In this document: in pieces, positions 44,391-52,474 of the stretch
How the letters are laid out: the number at the start of each line of letters is the position of its first letter
How positions within the stretch are numbered: the first letter of the stretch is position 1
Assembly: GCF_000373485.1 (NCBI RefSeq)
Contig: NZ_KB891586.1
Coordinates: 442,755 to 506,754 of the forward strand
From: Dasania marina DSM 21967
GTDB taxonomy: Bacteria; Pseudomonadota; Gammaproteobacteria; Pseudomonadales; Dasaniaceae
Reading direction: 5' to 3'
DNA: 64,000 nucleotides
Program-made: the position numbers and the translations under genes
Notes under the pieces: generated by a model
Database searches by the model: none
What the model saw: the letters and a program-made list of their open reading frames with translations, nothing else
Told to the model about the DNA's origin: nothing

Positions 44391-45194
44391 TTATTCTCCT
44401 AAGGCCGCTAGCGAATCAGCTAATTCTGCATCGGTCATCGTGACACTACCGTGCCAACGCAACACGCCTTCCATAAACGAAATGCCTTTGCCTTTTACCG
44501 TATCAGCCACAATAAAGGTGGGCTTATTTTTAATTGTTTTTGCCTCACTCAGGGCACTGCGTATCGCCTCAACATCGTGGCCATTAATTTCGATAACATG
44601 CCAGCCAAATGCAGCGACTTTGTCAGCCACATTACCTAAATCCATTTGCACTTTAACGCTTTCATCGCCCTGTAATTTATTGGAGTCATAAATAGCAACC
44701 ATATTATCCAAGGCATGATGAGGCGCTGCCATAATAGCCTCCCAAGTATTGCCCTCCTGCATATCACCATCGCCTACGATAACGTAACTCCTAAACGTTT
44801 TTTGCAGATGCTTGGCGGCCATGGCCATACCCAAAGTTTGACTTAAGCCCATACCTAAGGAGCCTGAAGGTGCATCTATGCCCGGTATACGCACATCGGG
44901 GTGCCCCTCCATGCGACTATTTAACTTACGTAATTGCAGGGCTTCTTGCTCGGGGAAATAACCTTTAATAGCCAGCGCCGCATATAAAGCGGGGCAAGCA
45001 TGACCCTTGGACAAAACAAAACGATCTCTATCCGCCCAGTTCGGCCGGGTAGGGTCTATATTCATTTCATCAAAATATAAAACAGCCAATATATCGGCTA
45101 TAGAAAGTGAGCCGCCGGGATGCCCCGAGCGCGCCTCATACACTGCAGTAACAGCTAAGCGCCTGATATCTTGCGCTATAGATATTAATGACAT
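44391..45194 (-). CDS. Transketolase, N-terminal (thiamine diphosphate) subunit
   Basis: 267 residues from ATG 45194 (MSLISIAQD), chosen for its spacing to AAGGG. ThDP-binding half: SGHPGGSLSIADILAVLYF, DRFVLSKGHACPALYAAL, and GDGDMQEGNTWEA...DSNKLQGD. With the adjacent C-terminal subunit it makes a complete transketolase. Split transketolases recur in secondary pathways, including those adding two-carbon branches to sugars; here it would act on a nucleotide-sugar ketone, which is inference. Confidence 0.92.
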   Translation of the reverse strand: MSLISIAQDIRRLAVTAVYEARSGHPGGSLSIADILAVLYFDEMNIDPTRPNWADRDRFVLSKGHACPALYAALAIKGYFPEQEALQLRKLNSRMEGHPDVRIPGIDAPSGSLGMGLSQTLGMAMAAKHLQKTFRSYVIVGDGDMQEGNTWEAIMAAPHHALDNMVAIYDSNKLQGDESVKVQMDLGNVADKVAAFGWHVIEINGHDVEAIRSALSEAKTIKNKPTFIVADTVKGKGISFMEGVLRWHGSVTMTDAELADSLAALGE

Positions 45195-45235
45195 ACACAT
45201 GCCCTTAGTTAATTAATAATTTATGTTCTATGTGT

Positions 45236-46426
45236 TTATCGTTTACGACAAACCATCATCATATTACCGCCCGCGGGGCTATTAGCAATAATGACCCGGC
45301 CCTGCTTTAGGCCTATCACTTCTTCCACCTCAAAATACGGCTGGCATAAGCCTTGCAACTCTTGGCGGGTATACTCTTTTAAGTGCACGGCATTAACCGG
45401 TATATGCCCTAAGGAATTTTGCGGCGTTGATAAAATAAACACTCCACCGCTTTTTAACACCCGTGAAATTTCTGACAAATAGGCTGCATCATCAACGTGC
45501 TCTATGGTTTCCATACTGACCACAGCATCAAAACTCGCATCGCCGAATTGCATAGCAGTAACGTCCGTCACACAAAAGCTGACTTGCGCATACTCTTTTG
45601 ACTGCTGTTTGGCCTCGGCAATTACTTCCGACTCTATGTCGCCACCGGTTACCGATCTTTTATCACTGGCCATCATACGACTGCCATAACCGCCACCGCA
45701 GGCTATATCCAAAACCTGCCCTGCTTGCGGTAAATACTGCAAAGCCAGTTCGTAATGAAAACTCAGTTGATCACCCGCGCTAATTTTTTTATCACTGACT
45801 TCCATACGTGGTTCTATATAAACCGTTTCAGCCTGTTTTCTAACCTGGGTTAAAAAACCATCAGACAACACCGGCGGCTGATAAAAAGCGCAGCGATAGC
45901 TTACCGTATCGGCAAATAAAGCATATTTAGGGTGCACATGAAAAACAGCATCAATATCACCTGCCAATAACTGACGTAAAGCGCCTATGCGATACACGTC
46001 GGCGGAAAATTGCACGGGGTAATCGTCGGGAAATTTTATGCAATCTAGTTGTTCCAATTTTGCCTGTTCAAGCATAGCGACAACCGCGCCCACCAATACG
46101 GGGAAATGCAAACCATCTACCCTAATAATATAATCGCTATCCGCTAACGACGCTGTTGCATCAACAATGCGTTTTAATGGGCTAGCTGCATCGCCTTTAA
46201 AAACATGGCAACGCGTTGCTAAACGACTATCTATTAACGCGCAAAAATCCACACCCTTATCAAATTCTGGTGCAGCTATAGTGACAGATACCGCTGGTGA
46301 ATGATTAAGAAATTTTTCTATGGTGGTTTTAACCACAGGCTGGCCATTTAAATGATTCATACATAAATCTGCACCGCCATGCCAGGAGGTAGAGCTGGCT
46401 TGCACAATTACATTAATATCGGTCAT
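45236..46426 (-). CDS. Degenerate nucleotidyltransferase fused to SAM methyltransferase
   Basis: 396 residues. Residues 1-190 look like an SpsF/NeuA cytidylyltransferase fold (VIVQASSTSWHG, DYIIRVDGLHFPVLVGAVV) but the NTP-binding Arg-x-x-Ser-x-Arg-Leu-Pro-x-Lys signature is lost, so catalysis is doubtful. Residues about 205-396 are a class I methyltransferase (VLDIACGGGYGSRMM, FDAVVSMETIEHVDD, LKSGGVFILSTPQ). Possibly the first half now only binds the CMP- or CDP-sugar for methylation. It is separated by 11 bases from the next methyltransferase gene. Confidence 0.8.
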   Translation of the reverse strand: MTDINVIVQASSTSWHGGADLCMNHLNGQPVVKTTIEKFLNHSPAVSVTIAAPEFDKGVDFCALIDSRLATRCHVFKGDAASPLKRIVDATASLADSDYIIRVDGLHFPVLVGAVVAMLEQAKLEQLDCIKFPDDYPVQFSADVYRIGALRQLLAGDIDAVFHVHPKYALFADTVSYRCAFYQPPVLSDGFLTQVRKQAETVYIEPRMEVSDKKISAGDQLSFHYELALQYLPQAGQVLDIACGGGYGSRMMASDKRSVTGGDIESEVIAEAKQQSKEYAQVSFCVTDVTAMQFGDASFDAVVSMETIEHVDDAAYLSEISRVLKSGGVFILSTPQNSLGHIPVNAVHLKEYTRQELQGLCQPYFEVEEVIGLKQGRVIIANSPAGGNMMMVCRKR

Positions 46427-46437
46427 TAGCTTTCTCT

Positions 46438-47394
46438 TTATTTATTATCAGGCTTTTGCGCATAGACTATAGCAAGACGGCCATAGCCCGCCGCCGCCAT
46501 AGCTTCGTAAAAACGCTCTAAAGCTTGATCTTGGCCATAACCATGCAGCTGCAAATCAAAGTTTTTACGCCAATTGTGCAACTGCTTGCCTAGCACGGGA
46601 TTTTGAGTGTAGTCCTGGCCCATTAACAAAAACATTTCCATGGGGAAATTGGTAGAACGAGACACTAAATTTAAGCCGCTACGCTGTAATAGCAACTCTA
46701 GGCTATCGAAGGAAAAATAATTAAGATGATGGTCAGGAACTACCCACCACTCTGACTGCGCATGGCTATTAACCAAGGCCTGTTGAAAATCGTTAAAGTC
46801 ATTAGGTACCGAAACCGTTAACAGGCCGCCGGGCTTGAGACACTTAACTGCAGCAGCCAACACTTCAGCCGGGTTGGGTATATGCTCTAGCACCTCACTC
46901 ATGTGCACCATATCAAAAACACCCAGTTCGGCTAACATGGCTTCTGAAAAAAAGCCTTGGCGTATATCCAGGCCTTTTTCTACACCAAATTCTACCGCTA
47001 CCGGTGAAGGCTCCACCCCAACCGCCTCCCAACCGCGCGCTACCGCCGCATCAAGAAAGCTTCCCGGGCCACAGCCTATGTCTAATACTCGTGGTGTCAT
47101 CCCTGCGAGCAAAAAACCTGCAACTTTATCCAACCTAGTGCTAAAACTGAGCTGCAACCACTGCTGATCATCTTGCGAAGCTTGTAAATAATCAGGCCGC
47201 TCTTGCTGATAAAATTGCTGTTCATAAAATTGCTGTAAATGCAGGGTATCGGGTAAGGGTATTAAATGTTTATAGCCACAACTTTCACAGGCAATAACAC
47301 TCTGTTCGCCCCGCTGCCACGACACTTGACCACTATGTTTACAACCTGATGGCGATGTCCAGTGCTGGTTTATTGCTAGCTGTTCGATAGTCAT
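46438..47394 (-). CDS. Class I SAM-dependent methyltransferase
   Basis: 318 residues from ATG 47394 (ATGA overlap with the NeuB-like stop). The N-terminus has a small Cys/His cluster (CKHSGQVSW, CESCGYKH) suggesting a zinc-binding C-methyltransferase-like head. Then RVLDIGCGPGSFLDAAVARGWEAVGVEPS, FDMVHMSEVLEHIPNP and LKPGGLLTVSVPNDF. The head and the sugar context recall sugar C-methyltransferases such as TylC3, but this is not certain. Confidence 0.84.
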   Translation of the reverse strand: MTIEQLAINQHWTSPSGCKHSGQVSWQRGEQSVIACESCGYKHLIPLPDTLHLQQFYEQQFYQQERPDYLQASQDDQQWLQLSFSTRLDKVAGFLLAGMTPRVLDIGCGPGSFLDAAVARGWEAVGVEPSPVAVEFGVEKGLDIRQGFFSEAMLAELGVFDMVHMSEVLEHIPNPAEVLAAAVKCLKPGGLLTVSVPNDFNDFQQALVNSHAQSEWWVVPDHHLNYFSFDSLELLLQRSGLNLVSRSTNFPMEMFLLMGQDYTQNPVLGKQLHNWRKNFDLQLHGYGQDQALERFYEAMAAAGYGRLAIVYAQKPDNK

Positions 47395-48257
47395 AAACCA
47401 CTCGTATTCCAATTTTTTCTTTTTGCTAGTAATGGCCGCAAACCATCTCGCGGGTCAGCACGCCAATCCCTATCAGGCAATTCAGAGGCCGCTACTGTTT
47501 TTATGCCGTTGCCATCCATAGGCGGTGCCGGCTGATAAACGCTGGTGACTGCACTAATTTGCTCGGGCAACCAACAATGGCCGGCTTGGTATTCCTCACC
47601 TTGGCCATCTAAATCTATATGAAACTCTATAACTTCAGCCCGCCATTGCTGGACAGCTCTATGTAACACCGCTGGCTGACGGCTGTGATCTGACCATCCC
47701 ACCGCGCAGTGATAACGCTGCCTTAATGTTTCTATAACCGCTAAATTGCACTCGTCAATCGGCGTAGGGTAAGCCGACACACAATGCAACAGGGTTAACT
47801 GCTGGCAACCTGCCTGCTGCAACACGGCTACGGCATGGTCAATTTCTTCTATGGTGGCCATACCCACAGATAAAATCACGGGTTTGTTAGTTTTGGCACA
47901 GGCTATTAATAAGTCATCCCATAACAATTCATAAGACGCTATTTTATAAAAGTCGACAAAGGGCTCTAATGCTTTAACCGCATCTAAATAAAAAGGCGTA
48001 CAGGAAAACTGTATTTGCTGCTCGCGACAACGCTGCGCTATAGGCGCTAAATAGCCTAAGGGCAGTTCCCATTCTTTACGGCGCCTATGCTGCTCACTAC
48101 CGGCCAACACTTCCGGTGAAAACAGCTGATCAATTTTGAATAATTGAAATTTAACCGCAGCGCAGCCCGAGGCCGCTGCCACATCCACAAACTCCAAGCA
48201 GCGCGCTAAGTCTTTGTGATGATTGCTGGAAACTTCAGCAATAAATAAGCAACTCAT
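47391..48257 (-). CDS. NeuB-family sialic-acid-type synthase lacking the SAF domain
   Basis: 288 residues against about 345 for NeuB or PseI. The TIM barrel is complete: IAEVSSNHHKDL, AVKFQLFKIDQLFSPE, CTPFYLDAVKAL, KIASYELLWDD, VILSVGMATIEEI, LLHCVSAYPTP, GWSDHSRQP. The usual EKHFTLD strand is EFHIDLDGQGEEYQAGHCW. The C-terminal antifreeze-like SAF domain is missing. NeuB enzymes condense PEP with a six-carbon amino sugar to make nonulosonic acids. The altered end implies a different substrate or partner. Coupled by ATGA overlaps on both sides. Confidence 0.82.
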   Translation of the reverse strand: MSCLFIAEVSSNHHKDLARCLEFVDVAAASGCAAVKFQLFKIDQLFSPEVLAGSEQHRRRKEWELPLGYLAPIAQRCREQQIQFSCTPFYLDAVKALEPFVDFYKIASYELLWDDLLIACAKTNKPVILSVGMATIEEIDHAVAVLQQAGCQQLTLLHCVSAYPTPIDECNLAVIETLRQRYHCAVGWSDHSRQPAVLHRAVQQWRAEVIEFHIDLDGQGEEYQAGHCWLPEQISAVTSVYQPAPPMDGNGIKTVAASELPDRDWRADPRDGLRPLLAKRKNWNTSGL

Positions 48258-49408
48258 GACGAGTCACACTGCAGGCAAATAGCGACTACCTTCGCCACAT
48301 CGACGGCATCCAGGTCGGGGAAAAGCGGCAGTGATAGCGACGCTTCAGCATAATGACTGGCATTGGGATAATCATCAGGGCTGAAACCCAAGTTTTGATA
48401 ATAGGGATGGCCGGGGATGGGAAGATAATGCAGGTTAACACCAAAGCCTGCAGCCCTTAGTGCGTCAAAACAACGATTACGTGTACTGATATCGGTAAAC
48501 TGCACTATATAAAGATGCCAAGCCGAGGAGCAATCCTCCTGCACCAGCAAAGGCTGAATGGCCGAGTGCTGAAAAGCAGCGTTATACTGTTGCACCAAAG
48601 CTTGCTTGCGGCTGATAAAAGTATCTAAACGCTTAAGCTGGGAAACACCCAATGCCGCGTGTATATCACTTAAACGATAATTAAAGCCCAACTGCTGCTG
48701 TTCGTAATACCACTCGCCCGGCTTATCTGCCAGGCAATGCTCCGCGTCTTTAACAATCCCGTGAGATGCCAGTAACCGCGCTTTTTCAACCAACTGCCCA
48801 TTCTGGCTAACTAACATACCGCCTTCGCCGCTGGTAATAGGTTTTACCGGGTGAAAACTAAACACGCTACAAGCACTATATTGGCAGCAGCCGATAGTTT
48901 GTTGCTGGTAGGTACCACCCAGCGCATGGCTAGCATCTTCAATAATGGCAATATCTAATGGCCCACATAACGCTGCCAGTGCCTGCATATCGCAACTCTG
49001 ACCTGCGATGTGCACTACAATCAAAACCTTGGGCAGAGACTTGCCCTGTTGTTGATAGCTGGCGAGTTTCTCCGCCAGCGCAGCTACTGATATCAAGCCA
49101 GTACGGCTATCAATATCCACAAAATCGATATCGGCACCGCAGTATAAGGCGCAGTTTGCCGACGCCACAAAACTGGTTGCGGCCACCCAGACAACATCAC
49201 CCTGCGCCACACCTAAGGCCAAGCAGGCTAGGTGTAATGCCGCGGTAGCATTACACGTGGCAACCGCATGCTCAACGCCGCAGTATTGTGCCACCCCCCG
49301 TTCAAACTCGCTTACCATAGGCCCTTGGGTAAGAAAATCAGACTTCAATACATCAACAACCGCACTTATATCCTCGTCAGCCACTTGTTGACGGCTGTAT
49401 GGCATCAT
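48254..49408 (-). CDS. pseC: PLP aminotransferase, PseC type (DegT/DnrJ/EryC1)
   Basis: 384 residues. VDVLKSDFLTQGPMVSEFE is the typical PseC opening. NATAALHLACLALGV and WVAATSFVASANCALYCGA follow. The PLP Lys is 189 in SFHPVKPITSGEGG. DASHALGGTY supplies the PLP Asp. It forms UDP-4-amino-4,6-dideoxy-L-AltNAc from the PseB product. Its ATG overlaps the pseB stop (ATGA), so the pair is coupled. Confidence 0.93.
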   Translation of the reverse strand: MMPYSRQQVADEDISAVVDVLKSDFLTQGPMVSEFERGVAQYCGVEHAVATCNATAALHLACLALGVAQGDVVWVAATSFVASANCALYCGADIDFVDIDSRTGLISVAALAEKLASYQQQGKSLPKVLIVVHIAGQSCDMQALAALCGPLDIAIIEDASHALGGTYQQQTIGCCQYSACSVFSFHPVKPITSGEGGMLVSQNGQLVEKARLLASHGIVKDAEHCLADKPGEWYYEQQQLGFNYRLSDIHAALGVSQLKRLDTFISRKQALVQQYNAAFQHSAIQPLLVQEDCSSAWHLYIVQFTDISTRNRCFDALRAAGFGVNLHYLPIPGHPYYQNLGFSPDDYPNASHYAEASLSLPLFPDLDAVDVAKVVAICLQCDSS

Positions 49409-50412
49409 AGGCCAACACCATCGTGCAGTGTTCTAATATCCTCTACGGATAAAAAGTCGGGGTTGGATCCGGAGTCATAGCAGAACCCAGGCTCCGCATA
49501 GTTACCCCGCTCACCACAGACGTTTCTGCAGTAATCCACATCACCATCGGAAAACTTTATACTGGGAGTAATAACATAGTGGTCATCAAATTCTATGGTG
49601 CGGTAGCTATCGTCCCTAGGCACCATTTTTTCATGCATTTTTTCACCTGGTCTCACTCCTACGATTTCATGCTGTAGCGATGGCGCCACGGCTTCGGCAA
49701 CATCCGTAATTTTAACCGAGGGGATTTTAGGTACAAAAATCTCACCGCCGTACATGCGCTCAAAGCTCTTGAACACAAAATCAACACCTTGCTGCAGAGT
49801 GATCCAAAAGCGTGTCATATTAGCATCTGTAATCGGTAGGGTTTGCTCACCCCCCTTCAGCAAGCCTTTAAAAAAAGGTACTACCGAACCTCTAGAACCC
49901 ACGACATTTCCATAACGCACTACCGAAAACCGCGGGCAGTCGGCACCGACCATATTGTTGGCAGCCACGAATAACTTATCAGAGCACAATTTAGTGGCGC
50001 CGTAGAGGTTTACTGGGTTGGCCGCTTTGTCCGTAGATAGCGCAATGACTTTTTGCACTTTATTAGCAATAGCCGCATCAATCACATTTTCAGCACCATT
50101 GATGTTGGTTTTAATGCATTCCATGGGGTTATATTCAGCAGCAGGCACCTGTTTGAGTGCCGCCGCATGAATAATATAGTCGACGCCATTACAAGCCTGC
50201 ATTAAGCGACTCTTATCCCTCACATCGCCGATAAAATAACGCATGCAAGGCGCATTAAACACCTGCTGCATGTCAAACTGCTTTAGTTCATCGCGGGAGA
50301 ATATTATGACTTTTCGGGGCTGGTAACGGGATAGCAAAGTCTCGACACACTTTTTGCCAAATGACCCTGTACCTCCCGTGATTAAGATAATCTTTTTATT
50401 AAACACCGCCAT
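49405..50412 (-). CDS. pseB: UDP-N-acetylglucosamine 4,6-dehydratase (inverting)
   Basis: 335 residues from ATG 50412; a GTG six codons upstream is possible. ILITGGTGSFGKKCVETLL, SRDELKQFDMQQVF, the hexameric PseB marks LSTDKAANPVNLYGATK (catalytic Asp-Lys and Tyr-x3-Lys), and RYGNVVGSRGSVVPFF. It converts UDP-GlcNAc to UDP-4-keto-6-deoxy-L-AltNAc, the first step to pseudaminic acid. First gene of the 16-gene leftward operon, with a sigma-54 element 50 bases upstream. Confidence 0.94.
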   Translation of the reverse strand: MAVFNKKIILITGGTGSFGKKCVETLLSRYQPRKVIIFSRDELKQFDMQQVFNAPCMRYFIGDVRDKSRLMQACNGVDYIIHAAALKQVPAAEYNPMECIKTNINGAENVIDAAIANKVQKVIALSTDKAANPVNLYGATKLCSDKLFVAANNMVGADCPRFSVVRYGNVVGSRGSVVPFFKGLLKGGEQTLPITDANMTRFWITLQQGVDFVFKSFERMYGGEIFVPKIPSVKITDVAEAVAPSLQHEIVGVRPGEKMHEKMVPRDDSYRTIEFDDHYVITPSIKFSDGDVDYCRNVCGERGNYAEPGFCYDSGSNPDFLSVEDIRTLHDGVGL

Positions 50413-50461
50413 CCCCAATAGTAATATCACGCCAATTATTTGGCATCATTTATATCAGCAA

Positions 50462-50477
50462 TGCAGAAACTGTGCCA
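50462..50477 (-). promoter_or_regulatory. Sigma-54 promoter of the pse/glycan operon
   Basis: On the minus strand TGGCACAGTTTCTGCA: GG and GC lie exactly ten bases apart and TGGCAC is a perfect -24 half; only one base of TTGC differs. Expected start of transcription near 50450, giving a 40-base leader. FleQ (or FleR) would be the activator. Confidence 0.8.
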
Positions 50478-50604
50478 GCGGTATTTATATAGAGGGAAAT
50501 TCGAGAAAAATTGACTGGGTAATTAAGCAGCAAAACATAAAAAAGCGATCAACTACCCAGCAGATAAAGCACCCACGCATATAACGGGGGTAAAGATACT
50601 GACG

Positions 50605-50994
50605 CTAAACCGCTTCTGCAGCTATTTCATCCCAACCAGATTTAATCGTCTTAATTATAGCCAGCGCCTCATCTAGCTTAGCTTCATCATTTTTCGCATT
50701 GGCAGTCATTAGGCATTCCACCACATAACCATAGAGGCTATCTAAGTTAGCAGGAATGTCACTATCTACCTCTAAATTTAAGCTATCACTCAAGCCACCC
50801 ACTATAGAAATAGCCTTACCTATAGATAAGCCTTTCTGGGCAATATCGCCACGCTGCATGGCACCCTTGGCGACAGCTATACGTTCTACAACACCTTCCA
50901 TCAACATTTGAATTAGGCGATGAGGTGAGGCCCCACTTATTGCCTCATGTGCATTAATCTGCTGATATTGATTAAGCGCTTTTTGTAAAGACAT
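50605..50994 (-). CDS. fliS: Flagellin export chaperone FliS
   Basis: 129 residues from the ATG at 50994. Four-helix FliS: LNQYQQINAHEAISGASPHRLIQMLMEGVVERIAVAKGAM (across 7-46), then LNLEVDSDIPANLDSLYGYVVECLMTAN. It binds the flagellin C-terminus and stops early polymerisation. Unusually it is not next to fliD; it stands alone, divergent from the flagellins, between them and the glycan operon. Confidence 0.92.
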   Translation of the reverse strand: MSLQKALNQYQQINAHEAISGASPHRLIQMLMEGVVERIAVAKGAMQRGDIAQKGLSIGKAISIVGGLSDSLNLEVDSDIPANLDSLYGYVVECLMTANAKNDEAKLDEALAIIKTIKSGWDEIAAEAV

Positions 50995-51235
50995 GTGCAA
51001 AACATCCTAAATAATTCACGTAAAACAAAAGGACTAATTCATCCCCACTAACTATAGCGGCTATTACTTTATATTCATTAACTAAAAACGAAAAAAATTA
51101 TTACCGCACACATTATTTTTTTCAAAATAACGGTAAAGATAGAAAAATATAGTTTTTAATTAAAAAATAACTATATATAAATCAATAGCTTAATTGATTA
51201 AATTGCTTTAAAACTATTTTTTCACACAATTTACC

Positions 51236-51262
51236 TAAAGCCATTTTCACTCCTGCCGTTAA
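51236..51262 (+). promoter_or_regulatory. Sigma-28 (FliA) promoter of flagellin 1
   Basis: TAAAGCCA, exactly 11 bases, GCCGTTAA, 80 bases before the start. It lies in the 332-base AT-rich gap between fliS and flagellin 1. Downstream, CCTCA...TGAGG (51284-51308) can form a leader hairpin. Confidence 0.85.
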
Positions 51263-51341
51263 CTATTTCGAGCCGGAAACACACCTCAAGCCTTAGAGTA
51301 GCCTGAGGACATAAAGTAAATTTATTTTAGGAGTGACCGTC

Positions 51342-52139
51342 ATGTCACAGGTCGTAGCAACAAACCTCGCATCGATTAATGCGCAGCGTAATCTTTCAAA
51401 AAGCGGCAGCAGCCTAGCAACATCACTGCAGCGCTTGTCTTCTGGCCTCCGTATTAACAGCGCTAAAGACGATGCCGCAGGTTTACAAATTTCCAACCAG
51501 CTAACATCGCAAATCCGCGGCACTACTGTAGCGGCGCGCAACGCTAGCGACGGCATCTCGTATGCACAAATCGCTGAAGGCGCATTAGACGAAATTGGTA
51601 ACATTTACCAGCGCATGCGTGAACTTGCAGTGCAATCTGCCAACGGCACCAACAGCACCAGCGAAAGAACCGCATTAAACTCCGAATATACTTCACTCAA
51701 TGCAGAAGTCACTCGCATCGCCGCCCAAACCCGCTTTGGCAACACCACTGTATTTACTGGCACAGCTACAGCACTACAAGTGGGTGACAAAGCAGGCGAG
51801 ACTATTAGCTTTACTATAGGCACTGTCACCGCCAACGGTGGCGCCATAGCTACTGCCGCTGGCGCCAGCGCAGCCTTAGGCACATTAACAACCTCCATAA
51901 CAGGTATAGATGCTAAGCGAGGCACCTTAGGCGCCATTCAAAACCGCCTAGAATCGACGATTGCAAACAGCAGAAGCATTATAGAAAATGCCTCCGCTGC
52001 ACGCTCACGTATTCGTGATGCCGACTTTGCTGTTGAAACCGCCAACTTAACTCGAGCACAGATACTGCAACAGGCAGGAACCGCAATGCTCACCCAGGCC
52101 AATCAGATACCTCAAGGGGTGCTTTCACTACTACAATAG
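51342..52139 (+). CDS. fliC: Flagellin 1
   Basis: 265 residues from ATG 51342, with AGGAG eight bases upstream. Conserved D0/D1 ends: VVATNLASINAQRNL at the start, LQRLSSGLRINSAKDDAAGLQIS, and RIRDADFAVETANLTRAQILQQAGTAMLTQANQIPQGVLSLLQ-type end (positions about 223-265). The middle is only a short D1/D2 stub with many Ser/Thr (AVQSANGTNSTSERT, TVFTGTATAL), likely glycan acceptors for the Maf enzymes. About 90% identical by eye to flagellin 2. Confidence 0.96.
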   Translation: MSQVVATNLASINAQRNLSKSGSSLATSLQRLSSGLRINSAKDDAAGLQISNQLTSQIRGTTVAARNASDGISYAQIAEGALDEIGNIYQRMRELAVQSANGTNSTSERTALNSEYTSLNAEVTRIAAQTRFGNTTVFTGTATALQVGDKAGETISFTIGTVTANGGAIATAAGASAALGTLTTSITGIDAKRGTLGAIQNRLESTIANSRSIIENASAARSRIRDADFAVETANLTRAQILQQAGTAMLTQANQIPQGVLSLLQ

Positions 52140-52177
52140 TGGCGTAGTCACGTAGAGAGTTGACAACGCATACCTAT

Positions 52178-52216
52178 AAAGCCGAGCTGGCAATCACGCC
52201 AGCTCGGCTTTTATCT
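52178..52216 (+). terminator. Terminator after flagellin 1
   Basis: AAAGCCGAGCTGGC, loop AATCAC, GCCAGCTCGGCTTT and a T-rich tail. The perfect 14-bp stem makes flagellin 1 a monocistronic unit. Confidence 0.93.
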
Positions 52217-52379
52217 TTTTACCTCCCTTTATAGCCTTCTATATAGCCTCTCTTTATAGATGCAGATAAAGCTTCCGAAAAGCGCAACTCCCTCTCTTTC
52301 TTGAAAAAATAAAAACGATAAAAAACAATAAGTTAAAAGCTTTTATTCACCCTCCAGCAAGAAAAACCCAAATAAAGTC

Positions 52380-52406
52380 TAAAGCAAGCCTCAATACGGC
52401 CGATAA
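52380..52406 (+). promoter_or_regulatory. Sigma-28 promoter of flagellin 2
   Basis: TAAAGCAA, 11 bases, GCCGATAA, a perfect -10. It is 69 bases before the start. A TCACC-TTCG-GGTGA hairpin (52431-52444, C(TTCG)G loop) lies in the leader. Confidence 0.9.
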
Positions 52407-52474
52407 GATATGCGTACGAGAGAGAAAGTTTCACCTTCGGGTGATAAAAGACAAGCATATTAGGAGTGACCATC

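Noticed and set aside
51040..51075. Sigma-28 promoter for fliS on the minus strand
   Set aside because: TAAAGTAA is present but the GCCG element follows after only two bases in place of 11.
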